NCBI RefSeq assembly: GCF_028829235.1
Contig: NZ_JAIWJY010000005.1
Coordinates: forward strand, 124,001 to 188,000
Length of the DNA: 64,000 nt
Direction: 5' to 3'
Source: Tenacibaculum larymnensis
GTDB lineage: Bacteria; Bacteroidota; Bacteroidia; Flavobacteriales; Flavobacteriaceae
In this document: piece by piece, positions 19,788 to 28,630 of the stretch
How positions within the stretch are numbered: position 1 is the stretch's first letter
How the letters are laid out: every line of letters starts with the position of its first letter
Made by a program: the position numbers and the translations under genes
The notes under the pieces: model-generated
Told to the model about the DNA's origin: nothing
Databases searched by the model: none
Seen by the model: only the letters and a program-made list of their open reading frames with translations

Positions 19788-20366
19788 ATGAAACTAGTTT
19801 TTGCTACCAATAATCTAAATAAACTTGCTGAAGTACAAAAAATGCTACCTAGCTCTATTGAGCTACTTTCTTTAAAAGATATCAACTGTTTTGATGATAT
19901 TGAAGAGACTGCAACAACTTTAGAGGGAAACGCTATAATTAAAGCAAATTATATTACCGAAAAGTTTGGATACAATTGTTTTGCTGATGATACAGGTTTA
20001 GAAGTTGAAGCTTTAAATGGAGATCCAGGTGTATATTCAGCTCGCTATGCAGGTGAACCTGCTAATGCAGAAAACAACATGCAAAAACTATTAACAGAAT
20101 TAAATCATAAAATCAATAGAACTGCTCAGTTTAGGACTTCTATTTGTTTAAATTTAGACGAAAAACAATTTTTGTTTGATGGAGTTTGTAAAGGAACCAT
20201 TTTAACATCTAAACAAGGAGAAAAAGGTTTTGGATATGATCCTATTTTTCAGCCTGAAGGATACAATAAATCATTTGCAGAAATGACTTCTGAAGAAAAA
20301 AACAAAATAAGTCATAGAGGATTAGCGATTCAACAATTAGTAGCATTTTTAAAATCAATTAGCTAG
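19788..20366 (+). CDS. rdgB: XTP/dITP pyrophosphatase (RdgB/HAM1)
   Basis: A 192-residue enzyme hydrolysing non-canonical purine triphosphates (dITP, XTP) to monophosphates, which keeps them out of DNA and RNA. Family motifs are intact: [15 protein letters not shown] at the start, [28 protein letters not shown] and SHRGLA. I place the start at the ATG at 19788 because homologues begin directly with this first strand; the upstream ATG at 19755 would add eleven unrelated residues. The stop is followed with zero spacing by the TTG of the permease gene. Confidence 0.93.
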   Translation: MKLVFATNNLNKLAEVQKMLPSSIELLSLKDINCFDDIEETATTLEGNAIIKANYITEKFGYNCFADDTGLEVEALNGDPGVYSARYAGEPANAENNMQKLLTELNHKINRTAQFRTSICLNLDEKQFLFDGVCKGTILTSKQGEKGFGYDPIFQPEGYNKSFAEMTSEEKNKISHRGLAIQQLVAFLKSIS

Positions 20367-21398
20367 TTGAATTTATCAAAAACATACACAGTTCACTTTT
20401 TACTTTTATCGGTTTTACTGATAGTTTTTTTACTACTAAACATTAGTTTTGGTTCTGTATCAATTCCTCTAAAAGAAATTTTTAACTCCTTATTTGGCAA
20501 CCCTGTAGCAAAAGATAGTTGGGAAACTATTATTATAAATTACCGATTACCAAAAGCTATTACTGCTATTTTAGTAGGATCAGGCTTAGCTATAAGTGGA
20601 TTGTTAATGCAAACATTATTTAGAAATCCGCTTGCTGGTCCTTTTGTGTTAGGAATATCTTCTGGTGCAAGCCTTGGTGTAGCATTGCTCATTTTAGGCT
20701 CTAGTGTTTTTGGAGGATTTTTTCTTGTAGCTATTTACTCTAACTGGGCATTAGCCATTGCTGCAAGTGCAGGATCTTTCTTAGTATTATCAGCGGTTAT
20801 TATAGCTGCTAATAGAGTTCGTAATACGATGTCTATTTTAATTATCGGATTAATGTTTGGCTCGTTAACATCAGCAGTTATTAGTGTTTTAGCTTTTTTT
20901 AGTGAAGCTGAACAAATACAACAATATTTATTTTGGAGCTTTGGAAGTTTAGGTAATCTAACTTGGGCCGAACTTTCTGTTTTTGGAATTATTTACCTAG
21001 TAGGAATTCTTGGAACATTTTCTGTTATTAAACCTCTAAACAGCTTTTTATTGGGAGAAAACTATGCAAAAAGTTTAGGAATCAATATCAAAAAAAGTAG
21101 AAATATCATTTTACTAATCACAAGTATTCTTACAGGGGTAATTACTGCTTTTTCAGGCCCTATTGCTTTTGTTGGACTAGCTGTTCCACATATTGCTAAA
21201 ATGATTTTTTCTACATCAAACCATAAAGTATTATTGCCTGCGGTTGCTTTAATTGGAGCAATTATTCTGTTAATTTGCGACAGTATAGCGCAATTACCTA
21301 CAAGCGAATTCACCTTACCTATTAACGCAATAACATCATTATTTGGAGCACCTGTAGTTATTTGGCTATTAATTAGGAAGAAGAAAATATATGTATAA
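20367..21398 (+). CDS. FecCD-type iron/cobalamin ABC transporter permease
   Basis: A 343-residue inner-membrane protein with about nine to ten hydrophobic segments. BtuC/FecD-family signatures are YRLPKAITAILVGSGLAISG, MQTLFRNPLAGPFVLGISSGAS and, late, GPIAFVGLAVPHIAK. It moves a siderophore, heme or cobalamin-type substrate across the inner membrane with the ATPase encoded next. The start is TTG at 20367, directly after the rdgB stop, so it is translationally coupled. No periplasmic binding protein gene is in the neighbourhood. The direct neighbourhood of a histidine decarboxylase two genes on may be meaningful if histamine is a siderophore building block (speculative). Confidence 0.92.
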   Translation: MNLSKTYTVHFLLLSVLLIVFLLLNISFGSVSIPLKEIFNSLFGNPVAKDSWETIIINYRLPKAITAILVGSGLAISGLLMQTLFRNPLAGPFVLGISSGASLGVALLILGSSVFGGFFLVAIYSNWALAIAASAGSFLVLSAVIIAANRVRNTMSILIIGLMFGSLTSAVISVLAFFSEAEQIQQYLFWSFGSLGNLTWAELSVFGIIYLVGILGTFSVIKPLNSFLLGENYAKSLGINIKKSRNIILLITSILTGVITAFSGPIAFVGLAVPHIAKMIFSTSNHKVLLPAVALIGAIILLICDSIAQLPTSEFTLPINAITSLFGAPVVIWLLIRKKKIYV

Positions 21399-21416
21399 GA
21401 ATATAAACAGTTAAAC

Positions 21417-22214
21417 ATCAAGCAACAACAAAAACATATCGTCTTACAAACAGAAAACCTTTCAATAGGTTACAAATCAAAAAAACAAGAAACTCTCATA
21501 GCTTCAAATATTGATTTAACTATTGAAAAAGGGAAATTTGTTGCTTTATTAGGTAAAAATGGAATAGGAAAATCAACCTTACTTCGTACTATTTCTAAAG
21601 TTCAAAAACCTTTAAAAGGTGTTGTAAAAATCAAACAAAAAGAACTTTCATCTTACACTAATCAAGAATTATCTACCACACTAAGTTTAGTGTTAACAGA
21701 ACGTTTACCTTTAAGTCAGTTAACTGTTTTTGAACTGGTTGCTTTAGGGCGTCAACCCTACACAAACTGGATTGACAAACTCACACAAGACCACTTAAAG
21801 AAAATTCTCTGGGCAATTGAACAAACAGAAATTACACATTTAAAAGACAAGCGGTTTTATGAATTAAGCGATGGTCAATTACAACGTGTACTTATTGCCC
21901 GTGCTTTAGCCCAAGATACCGAAATCATTATTTTAGATGAACCTACAGCACATCTAGATATACATCACACATTTAAAGTATTTTCTTTATTAAAAAAACT
22001 TGTAGAAAATACAGGTAAAACTATTATTATTTCCACTCACGAAGTAAATATTGCAATTCAACTAGCTGATGAATTCATATTACTTTCTGAAAAACAATTT
22101 TATACTGGCACCTCACAAGAATTAATTGCTAAAAATGCTTTTGATGAACTTTTTCCTAAAGAATTAATAAGTTTTAACAAAACATTAGAACAATTCGTTA
22201 TCAAGAAAAATTAA
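21417..22214 (+). CDS. FecE-type ABC transporter ATP-binding protein with a non-standard start codon
   Basis: The full ABC fold is open in frame after the permease stop (21396-21398): a first strand HIVLQTENLSIGYKSK, Walker A GKNGIGKST near base 21556, Q-loop region, signature LSDGQLQR, Walker B IIILDEPTAHLD and H-loop STHEVNIA. The only normal start, ATG at 21690, lies after Walker A and would give a useless fragment. No ATG, GTG or TTG exists in frame before Walker A. The best candidate is ATC at 21417, followed by AAG CAA, giving 265 residues, a normal family length. Either a non-AUG start is used or the start codon is mutated. It provides ATP hydrolysis for the adjacent permease. Confidence 0.85.
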   Translation: MKQQQKHIVLQTENLSIGYKSKKQETLIASNIDLTIEKGKFVALLGKNGIGKSTLLRTISKVQKPLKGVVKIKQKELSSYTNQELSTTLSLVLTERLPLSQLTVFELVALGRQPYTNWIDKLTQDHLKKILWAIEQTEITHLKDKRFYELSDGQLQRVLIARALAQDTEIIILDEPTAHLDIHHTFKVFSLLKKLVENTGKTIIISTHEVNIAIQLADEFILLSEKQFYTGTSQELIAKNAFDELFPKELISFNKTLEQFVIKKN

Positions 22215-22216
22215 AT

Positions 22217-22246
22217 TTGAACGATTGTAACATTTTGTTACTTTTG
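22217..22246 (+). promoter_or_regulatory. Bacteroidota-type promoter of the M28 peptidase gene
   Basis: TTG at 22217-22219, a 19-base spacer and TACTTTTG at 22239-22246 match TTG-N17-23-TAnnTTTG exactly. Expected transcription start is about 22253, which gives a 27-base leader to the ATG at 22280. Confidence 0.75.
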
Positions 22247-22279
22247 AGACTAATCAAACTAAACAAACCTTAATTATTG

Positions 22280-23317
22280 ATGAGAAAATTACTTTATATG
22301 GCTAGTGCAGTTGCACTGGTAGCTTGTGGTTCAAGCAAAGAAACTACAAATACAGATAATGATGTAACCACAGACCTATCTGCAAAATATGCCAAAACCA
22401 TTACTGCAAAAGATTTAGGAAAACATCTATTTATCTATGCTTCTGATGAATTTGAAGGAAGAAATACAGGTGAACCTGGACAAAAGAAAGCAGTAAAGTA
22501 TTTAAAAGATTTTTATGTTAGTCAAGGAATAGCGTCTCCTTTGGGAGGAAATGATTACTTTCAAGAAGTACCTTCAGAATACTTAAGTAACAATCGTAGA
22601 GGAATGACTTTAAAAGATTCTGAAAACGTTGTTGCTTTTATCAAGGGAACAGAAAAACCAGATGAAATAGTGGTTATTTCTGCTCACTTAGATCACGAAG
22701 GTGTTAAAAACGGGGAGATTTATAACGGTGCAGATGATGACGGATCAGGAACTGTAGCTATTTTAGAAATTGCTGAAGCTTTTAAACAAGCTGCTGATGC
22801 TGGCAAAGGTCCTAAGCGTTCTATTTTATTCTTACACGTTACTGGTGAAGAAAAAGGTTTATTAGGATCTAAATATTATACAGAAAACCCTATTTTCCCA
22901 TTAGCTAATACTGTTGCTGATTTAAATATTGACATGATTGGTAGAGTTGACGACCGTCATAAAGGAAACCCAAATTATGTATACTTAATCGGTTCTGATA
23001 AGTTAAGTACTGAATTACATAACATTTCTGAAGCGATGAATAAAAAGTATACTAACATCGATTTAGACTATAAATATAACGATGATAACGACCCTAACCG
23101 TTTTTATTATCGTTCTGACCATTATAATTTTGCTAAGCACAACATTCCTATTATTTTTTATTTTAATGGAACACATGCCGACTATCACCGACCAACTGAT
23201 ACTCCTGACAAAATCAATTACGAAATGTTAGAAAATAGAGCTCGTTTGGTTTTCCATACTGCTTGGGAAGTTGCAAATCGTGAGAATCGTATTGTGGTTG
23301 ATAAAGCCGCAGAATAA
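22280..23317 (+). CDS. M28 family zinc aminopeptidase lipoprotein
   Basis: A 345-residue lipoprotein whose signal peptide ends VALVACGSS, so the lipidated Cys is near residue 16. The di-zinc peptidase site is complete: SAHLDHEG, GADDDGSG, TGEEKGLLG, NIDMIGR and the late HADYHRPTDT. Members remove N-terminal amino acids from peptides, here probably in the periplasm or on the outer membrane. I chose the ATG at 22280; the TTG one codon upstream is less likely. A good promoter lies upstream and a terminator follows, so it is probably a single-gene unit. Confidence 0.92.
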   Translation: MRKLLYMASAVALVACGSSKETTNTDNDVTTDLSAKYAKTITAKDLGKHLFIYASDEFEGRNTGEPGQKKAVKYLKDFYVSQGIASPLGGNDYFQEVPSEYLSNNRRGMTLKDSENVVAFIKGTEKPDEIVVISAHLDHEGVKNGEIYNGADDDGSGTVAILEIAEAFKQAADAGKGPKRSILFLHVTGEEKGLLGSKYYTENPIFPLANTVADLNIDMIGRVDDRHKGNPNYVYLIGSDKLSTELHNISEAMNKKYTNIDLDYKYNDDNDPNRFYYRSDHYNFAKHNIPIIFYFNGTHADYHRPTDTPDKINYEMLENRARLVFHTAWEVANRENRIVVDKAAE

Positions 23318-23346
23318 GGTCTAATCAAATTTAAATTATAAAGTTT

Positions 23347-23378
23347 AAAAGCTCATCCAAATTAGATGGGCTTTTTAT
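23347..23378 (+). terminator. Terminator of the M28 peptidase gene
   Basis: An 11-base stem (23347-23357 with 23365-23375, one G-T pair) followed by a T-rich tract. It lies 29 bases after the stop. Confidence 0.8.
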
Positions 23379-23554
23379 TTACTTTTAACTTAAATACCAT
23401 TCCTAAAATATATCCCCTTTTCTTACCATAACCAACCTTAAATAGATTATTTATCTACCAAAATAATTAAATAAGAAAAATAATCTAAAAACTAAACTAA
23501 TACCTGATAAATAACATTGCTTCGTTTACATTTGCCCGCTTAAATTTTAATACT

Positions 23555-24724
23555 ATGGTTAACGAAGGGAAATTATCATTAGAAAATCAACAAAAACTAG
23601 ATAAGTTACAGGAAGAATTGGCTTCTGCTCGCGATACTTTTTTAGGGTACCCTGTATCAAAAGATTTTGATTATTCAGAATTAAATAAGTTTTTTCAATA
23701 TCCAATTAACAACCTTGGTGATCCTTTTGAACAAGGCACTTATCGTGTACGAACCCATGAAATGGAACGTGAGGTTATTGCCTTTTTTGCAAAACTATTT
23801 AGAGCTAACCCAAAAGATTTTTGGGGATATGTAACCAATGGTGGCTCAGAAAGCAACCTATATGGTTTATATATAGCTCGTGAGTTGTTTCCTAAAGCTA
23901 TGGTATATTATTCTGAATCTACTCATTACAGTGTACGTAAAAACATCCATTTATTAAATATTCCAAGTATTGTAATTAAATCGCAAGAAAATGGTGAAAT
24001 GGATTATGAAGATTTTGAAAATACTGTTCGTATGAATCGTCATAAACCTGTAATTGTATTAGCTACTTTTGGTACAACTATGAAAGAAGCTAAAGACGAC
24101 ATAGGTAAAATTAAAGGCATCTTACACAACCTAGCTATTCAAGATCATTATATTCACTGCGATGCTGCTTTAGCAGGATCATTTGGACCATTTATGCAAC
24201 CTCGTCTTCCTTTCGATTTTATGGATGGTGCTGATAGTATTTCTATAAGTGGACATAAATTTATTGGTTCACCAATACCGACAGGAGTATTAATGGCTAA
24301 AAGATCGAACAGAGACAGAATTGCTAAAGGAATTTCGTACATCGGTTCTTTTGATACTACTATTACAGGCTCTCGTAACGGACACTCTCCTTTATTCTTG
24401 TGGTATGCCTTAAAGCAATTAGGTGTTGAGGGTTTACAGCAACGTTACCAACATAGTTTAGCTGTAGCTGAATACTGTGAAGCTGAATTACAAAAAATCG
24501 GAGTAAATGCTTGGAGAAACCCTAATGCTATTACTGTGGTATTACCAAAAACTCCACAAAGTATTAAAGATAAATGGCAGTTAGCTACTGAAGGGAACAT
24601 TTCTCATGTTATTTGTATGCCTAACGTAACAAAGACTCAAATTGATGAATTTGTAAACGATTTAAAAAATTGTACAGAACAGATTATTGAAGAGGAATTT
24701 TCCTATGATTTTTCATTAAGCTAA
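23555..24724 (+). CDS. hdc: Histidine decarboxylase, PLP-dependent
   Basis: A 389-residue enzyme converting L-histidine to histamine and CO2. It aligns well from memory with the Morganella type of PLP histidine decarboxylase: GYPVSKDFDYSELNKFF, GYVTNGGSESNLYGLY, YYSESTHYSVRKN, NGEMDYEDF, the PLP-lysine block SISGHKFIGSPIPTG, TITGSRNGHSPLFLWYA and NAWRNPNAITVVLP. Family length is about 380, so it is complete. TACATTTG at 23527-23534 matches the -7 box, but the nearest TTG is too close. Alternative decarboxylase specificity within this group (for example an aromatic amino acid) cannot be fully excluded. Possible roles are acid resistance or supply of histamine for a siderophore. Confidence 0.88.
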   Translation: MVNEGKLSLENQQKLDKLQEELASARDTFLGYPVSKDFDYSELNKFFQYPINNLGDPFEQGTYRVRTHEMEREVIAFFAKLFRANPKDFWGYVTNGGSESNLYGLYIARELFPKAMVYYSESTHYSVRKNIHLLNIPSIVIKSQENGEMDYEDFENTVRMNRHKPVIVLATFGTTMKEAKDDIGKIKGILHNLAIQDHYIHCDAALAGSFGPFMQPRLPFDFMDGADSISISGHKFIGSPIPTGVLMAKRSNRDRIAKGISYIGSFDTTITGSRNGHSPLFLWYALKQLGVEGLQQRYQHSLAVAEYCEAELQKIGVNAWRNPNAITVVLPKTPQSIKDKWQLATEGNISHVICMPNVTKTQIDEFVNDLKNCTEQIIEEEFSYDFSLS

Positions 24725-24778
24725 CCTTATATTAATCTAAGACAAATACTTTTGATTGCTTTAAAAGAAAATTTAATT

Positions 24779-25402
24779 ATGAAGAAATTATTATTAAGTA
24801 CAATGCTATTTGCATTGTCATTTGTTTATGGGCAAGAAAAAAAAGAAAAACTAACTATTGAAAAAGGTACATGGTATACTAGTGCAAATTTTTCCATAGG
24901 ACATAATAGTAATGAATTTGAGGGTTCTCCTGAAACTTCTAAATATTTTAACTTTAACTTCTCTCCTAAGGTAGGATACACTATTAACGACAACTTAATT
25001 ATAGGTTTAGGTGTAGGCTATGGATATTCAAAAAGTGAATCAGGGAGTCAAATTGGAAAAGGTAATTCCTACCAAATCTTTCCTTATGTAAAAAAACACT
25101 TTCCACTTGGAAAGAAATTAACTATTTCGTTGCAAGGAGAATTTAGTTATAGTTATGCTGATTATTCAAGCAATATTAATTCTACTCCATACGAAAGAAG
25201 CACCAACCAATATTTTGTAGGGATAAGACCTGGACTTACTTATTTTTTAAATAAAAACATTGCTTTAGAAGCTAATATAGGTAGCTTAGGTTATTCTAAA
25301 ACAGACCAAGATGAAAGTAGTTTTCCTGACAGAGAATCTGATTCATTTCAGTTTAATATAAACTCAACTGATTTAATGTTCGGTTTATCATATTATTGGT
25401 AG
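24779..25402 (+). CDS. Outer-membrane beta-barrel protein
   Basis: A 207-residue protein with a signal peptide (core 4-15, ending VYGQ) and about eight amphipathic strands typical of the small OmpX/OMP_b-brl fold (PKVGYTINDNLIIGLGVGYG, then YQIFPYVKKHF and the terminal LMFGLSYYW). It ends in an aromatic residue as expected. I place the start at ATG 24779 directly before the signal peptide; the upstream TTG at 24752 adds nine unrelated residues. Ligand or role unknown. Confidence 0.85.
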   Translation: MKKLLLSTMLFALSFVYGQEKKEKLTIEKGTWYTSANFSIGHNSNEFEGSPETSKYFNFNFSPKVGYTINDNLIIGLGVGYGYSKSESGSQIGKGNSYQIFPYVKKHFPLGKKLTISLQGEFSYSYADYSSNINSTPYERSTNQYFVGIRPGLTYFLNKNIALEANIGSLGYSKTDQDESSFPDRESDSFQFNINSTDLMFGLSYYW

Positions 25403-25424
25403 TATTAAACTTTACAAATCAAAC

Positions 25425-25458
25425 AAAAAACGCTAAGAAAATTCTTAGCGTTTTTTTA
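25425..25458. terminator. Bidirectional terminator overlapping the rlmG-like stop
   Basis: 15-base arms (25425-25439 and 25442-25456) with flanking A and T runs. It lies between convergent genes and includes the stop codon of the minus-strand methyltransferase (25445-25447). Confidence 0.88.
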
Positions 25459-26542
25459 TACATTCTATTATTTGAAACTTTTTATTTTGTTGTAACACAC
25501 TTACCGAAGTAAAAAGTTTTGTTAGGTGCGTACTATAATTCAAATGTGAATTAGCAACTAACAAAAACCTTCCGTTGTTTTTCAAACAATTTTCTATTCC
25601 TTTAAAAAGATTTAGTGCTATCTCAATATTATTCTCATGTTCAAAGTGAAAAGGTGGGTTTGATACTACTAAGTCAAAAGAATTTTCTTTTAACCTCTCT
25701 AGGGTATCATCGCATAAAAATTCTGCTTTTTTCCCTTCTAAGTTAATTTTAGATGACTCAATAGCTAAATTAAAATCATCTAACAAAGTTACTTCTGCTA
25801 GTGGATTTTGCTCGGTAACTTCATAAGCTATAACTCCATTACCAGAAGCTACATCTAACACTTTTAACTCCTCTGTTTTAACTTCTAAATTTTCTAAAAA
25901 AAATTGCGTTCCTATATCTACACTTCCAGAAGAAAACACACCATAATATTGCTGTAAGGTTTTGTCTTTCCTCTGAACAGTATTAATTAGATTTTTCTTT
26001 TGAAATTCTTTTTTAGGTGTTTTTAAAATTAACAAACGTGCCTTTTTCCATGCTTTTGACTGAGTAACCTCATCAAAATATTGCTCTGCAACCTTTATAT
26101 AAGAAGGAGAAAAATACTTAGTCATAAATCCACAAATAACCTCAGTATTTTCATGTGAAGCTTTATGAACTTGCTGTAAGAACAACTCAAATAACTCTAA
26201 AGATTTCGGAATTTTAATCAAGGCCACTTCTACATGTTTCAAATCATCAATTGGAGTTTTAAATTCAACTTCCGTAGAAAAATTATTCAATTTCAAATTT
26301 TGATAAATTGCTTTTTGCTGACTAGCGTACGTCCAAACAGTGGTTACTTTTTTATTCTGTAAAGCACAGTTCCACACCCCAAAACGGTCATTAAAAAAAT
26401 GCAAGTGCTCTATATTCTTTTCAGCTATATAATCTAATACTAATAGTTCAGCACTACTCCAAGCTCGTAAACTTTTGTCGGAAGTCTTGGGATAACGCTC
26501 TAATTGATATGTTTTTGAATGTATTTTTACTGTAGTATCCAA
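25445..26542 (-). CDS. rlmG: RsmC/RlmG-like rRNA guanine N2-methyltransferase
   Basis: A 365-residue two-domain protein. The N-terminal half (about 1-190) resembles the degenerate methyltransferase domain of RsmC/RlmG. The C-terminal half carries the SAM-binding site LDVASGNGVIAYEV and the catalytic NPPFH motif typical of guanine N2 methylation in rRNA. RlmG methylates G1835 of 23S rRNA and RsmC G1207 of 16S rRNA; RlmG fits the length better, but the choice is not certain. It lies 14 bases after the glutamate-synthase-like gene on the same strand and probably shares its transcript. Confidence 0.75.
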   Translation of the reverse strand: MDTTVKIHSKTYQLERYPKTSDKSLRAWSSAELLVLDYIAEKNIEHLHFFNDRFGVWNCALQNKKVTTVWTYASQQKAIYQNLKLNNFSTEVEFKTPIDDLKHVEVALIKIPKSLELFELFLQQVHKASHENTEVICGFMTKYFSPSYIKVAEQYFDEVTQSKAWKKARLLILKTPKKEFQKKNLINTVQRKDKTLQQYYGVFSSGSVDIGTQFFLENLEVKTEELKVLDVASGNGVIAYEVTEQNPLAEVTLLDDFNLAIESSKINLEGKKAEFLCDDTLERLKENSFDLVVSNPPFHFEHENNIEIALNLFKGIENCLKNNGRFLLVANSHLNYSTHLTKLFTSVSVLQQNKKFQIIECIKKR

Positions 26543-26556
26543 TTAATATCCTACGT

Positions 26557-28089
26557 TTAATTTACTAAAGTCTTTTCTTTAGCATAGTAGATTTCATCTA
26601 ATGAAGTTATTTCCCCAGCTCTATTTCTTCTAAAAATATGTTTTGGCTCCACATCTTCTATTGACTCTTTGCCCATAGCTGCAACCATTTCTTTAATTGC
26701 ACTAATTGTTTTGTTATGGTAATTCTTTACACGCATATTTTTATACTTAACCACTAACGCCTTAACCAAATCTTTTTCTTGTGTTGCAACACCTACAGGA
26801 CAAGTATCTAAGTTACACTCACGCGCCTGAATACATCCTAAACTTAGCATAAAACTACGAGCCATTCCAATTGCATCAGCTCCTAAGGCTAAGTATTTAA
26901 TCACATCAAAAGCATCAATAGCTTTTCCACTTGCAATGATTTTAATTTGATCTTTTAGTCCGTATTTTTTCAACATCTTATTCACAAAAGACAACCCTTC
27001 TAATAACGGTGTACCAATGTAGTTTGAAAACTCTAAAGGAGCTGAACCTGTACCTCCTTCTCCTCCATCAACAGCTATATAATCAGGATAATTATTAGCA
27101 TCTGCAAAAGCTTTAATCATCGCTTCAATTTCATCATTGTCTCCAACACAAAACTTAATTCCTATTGGCTTTCCTCCAGATAAATCTCTTACTTGTTGAA
27201 TAAACGCAACCATTTCATCAAAATTAGAAAAAGCATCATGTGCCGGTGGTGAATCTACTCTTGTAAAAGGCTCTACAGAACGAATTTCAGCAATTTCTTT
27301 TGTATTCTTTTTTGCAGGAAGAATTCCACCGTGACCTGGTTTAGCTCCTTGTGAAAGCTTTATTTCAACCATCTTCACCTCTTCTCTGTTTGCATTCTTC
27401 TTAAAAACCTCAGCATCAAAAGTACGTTTTCCGTTTACGCTTTTTCCCGCTCCAAAATACCCTGTACCAACCTGAAAAATTAAATCTCCACCTTGCAAAT
27501 GATAAGGAGAAATACCTCCTTCACCTGTATTATGTGCGAAGCCTCCCATTTTTGCCCCTTGATTCAATGCCATTATTGCATTTTTACTCAACGAACCGAA
27601 AGACATAGCTGAAATATTGATTATAGAAGAATTATATTTTTGTGTACACTTATCTGAACCTATAAGTAATCTTTCACCATTAATATGATGATGATCTTTA
27701 GGAAACAACGAATGTTTTACAAACTCATATCCTTTTGCATATACATTGTGTTGTGTACCGAAAGGAACTGTTTCTATCTCTTTTTTCGATCGCTGATAAA
27801 CAATACTTCTTTTCTCACGGTTAATAGGTTTCCCGCTTAAATCATCTTCAATAAAATATTGCTGAATTTTTTCTCGTTCTTCTTCAAATACCCAACGCAA
27901 ACGAGCAATTACAGGAAAAGCACGCATTAGTGAGTGCTTTTTTTGAATAAAGGCATCATAAATTGCTAATAATGTTACCGCAGAAGCAACAGTTAACAAA
28001 ATATAATTTCCCATATCTGGCATGAAATAAACCAACACACCACATAATATATTAATTACAATAATAACAGATAAAATGGTATCTCTCAT
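26557..28089 (-). CDS. FMN-binding glutamate synthase family protein
   Basis: A 510-residue protein with two N-terminal hydrophobic helices (about 5-25 and 28-48) followed by a glutamate-synthase central/FMN TIM-barrel domain: MSFGSLSKNAIMALNQGAKM, NTGEGGISPYH, KLSQGAKPGHGG, AVDGGEGGTGSAP and an iron-sulphur segment CIQARECNLDTCPVGVATQ. It lacks the glutaminase domain, so it is not a full GltB. It is a membrane-anchored FMN/Fe-S oxidoreductase of undefined substrate, common in Bacteroidota. The upstream gap to L31 contains the L31 terminator. Confidence 0.88.
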   Translation of the reverse strand: MRDTILSVIIVINILCGVLVYFMPDMGNYILLTVASAVTLLAIYDAFIQKKHSLMRAFPVIARLRWVFEEEREKIQQYFIEDDLSGKPINREKRSIVYQRSKKEIETVPFGTQHNVYAKGYEFVKHSLFPKDHHHINGERLLIGSDKCTQKYNSSIINISAMSFGSLSKNAIMALNQGAKMGGFAHNTGEGGISPYHLQGGDLIFQVGTGYFGAGKSVNGKRTFDAEVFKKNANREEVKMVEIKLSQGAKPGHGGILPAKKNTKEIAEIRSVEPFTRVDSPPAHDAFSNFDEMVAFIQQVRDLSGGKPIGIKFCVGDNDEIEAMIKAFADANNYPDYIAVDGGEGGTGSAPLEFSNYIGTPLLEGLSFVNKMLKKYGLKDQIKIIASGKAIDAFDVIKYLALGADAIGMARSFMLSLGCIQARECNLDTCPVGVATQEKDLVKALVVKYKNMRVKNYHNKTISAIKEMVAAMGKESIEDVEPKHIFRRNRAGEITSLDEIYYAKEKTLVN

Positions 28090-28124
28090 CTCTTTTGTTT
28101 TTCTGGCAAAAATACAATTTTAGC

Positions 28125-28158
28125 ATAAAAAAAGCTCTGACATATAGCCAGAGCTTTC
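28125..28158 (-). terminator. Terminator of the L31 gene
   Basis: 9-base arms (28131-28139 and 28149-28157). Read on the minus strand, the stem is followed by a T run (complement of the A run at 28127-28133). Confidence 0.85.
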
Positions 28159-28181
28159 TTTTATATTTAAAATACTTAAAA

Positions 28182-28433
28182 TTACTTTTTGAATTTCGCG
28201 TATTTGTTTTTGAACTTATCAATACGCCCTGCAGTATCTACTAACTTAGACTTACCAGTGTAGAAAGGATGTGAAGTTCTTGAAATTTCTAATTTGATTA
28301 ATGGATACTCAACTCCTTCTACTTCTAAAGTTTCTTTTGTGTTAGCAGTTGAACGTGTTAAAAAAACATCTCCGTTAGACATGTCTTTAAACGCTACCAT
28401 TCTATAATTTTCTGGATGTATACCTTTTTTCAT
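28182..28433 (-). CDS. rpmE2: 50S ribosomal protein L31 type B
   Basis: An 83-residue protein with the type B pattern: [20 protein letters not shown], then [20 protein letters not shown] and [10 protein letters not shown] at the end. The zinc-binding CxxC of type A L31 is absent, which is normal for type B. It is a monocistronic unit with a strong promoter upstream and a hairpin terminator downstream. Confidence 0.95.
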   Translation of the reverse strand: MKKGIHPENYRMVAFKDMSNGDVFLTRSTANTKETLEVEGVEYPLIKLEISRTSHPFYTGKSKLVDTAGRIDKFKNKYAKFKK

Positions 28434-28539
28434 CTCTTGTAAATTTAAAATCTTTTATTTTTGTTGAAAAAATTATAAAGTTGGTAAAGCTTTATAGTTG
28501 TTTCATATATCAAAAACCTGCAATGGCTATTTGAGGGTG

Positions 28540-28568
28540 CAAATTTAACCCTTTTTTTTAATTTGCAA
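28540..28568 (-). promoter_or_regulatory. Bacteroidota-type promoter of the L31 gene
   Basis: On the minus strand, TTG (complement of 28566-28568), an 18-base spacer and TAAATTTG (complement of 28540-28547) match TTG-N17-23-TAnnTTTG exactly. It implies a leader of about 100 bases before the ATG at 28433, which could hold autoregulatory structure. Confidence 0.75.
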
Positions 28569-28630
28569 ACAAATAATTTGCTTTAATTTGTACAACATCT
28601 TTATAAACTACAGAAAATAACATTTTATAT

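Noticed and set aside
21690..22214. Short ABC-transporter ORF starting at ATG 21690 as the real gene
   Set aside because: It lacks Walker A, which is present and in frame upstream.
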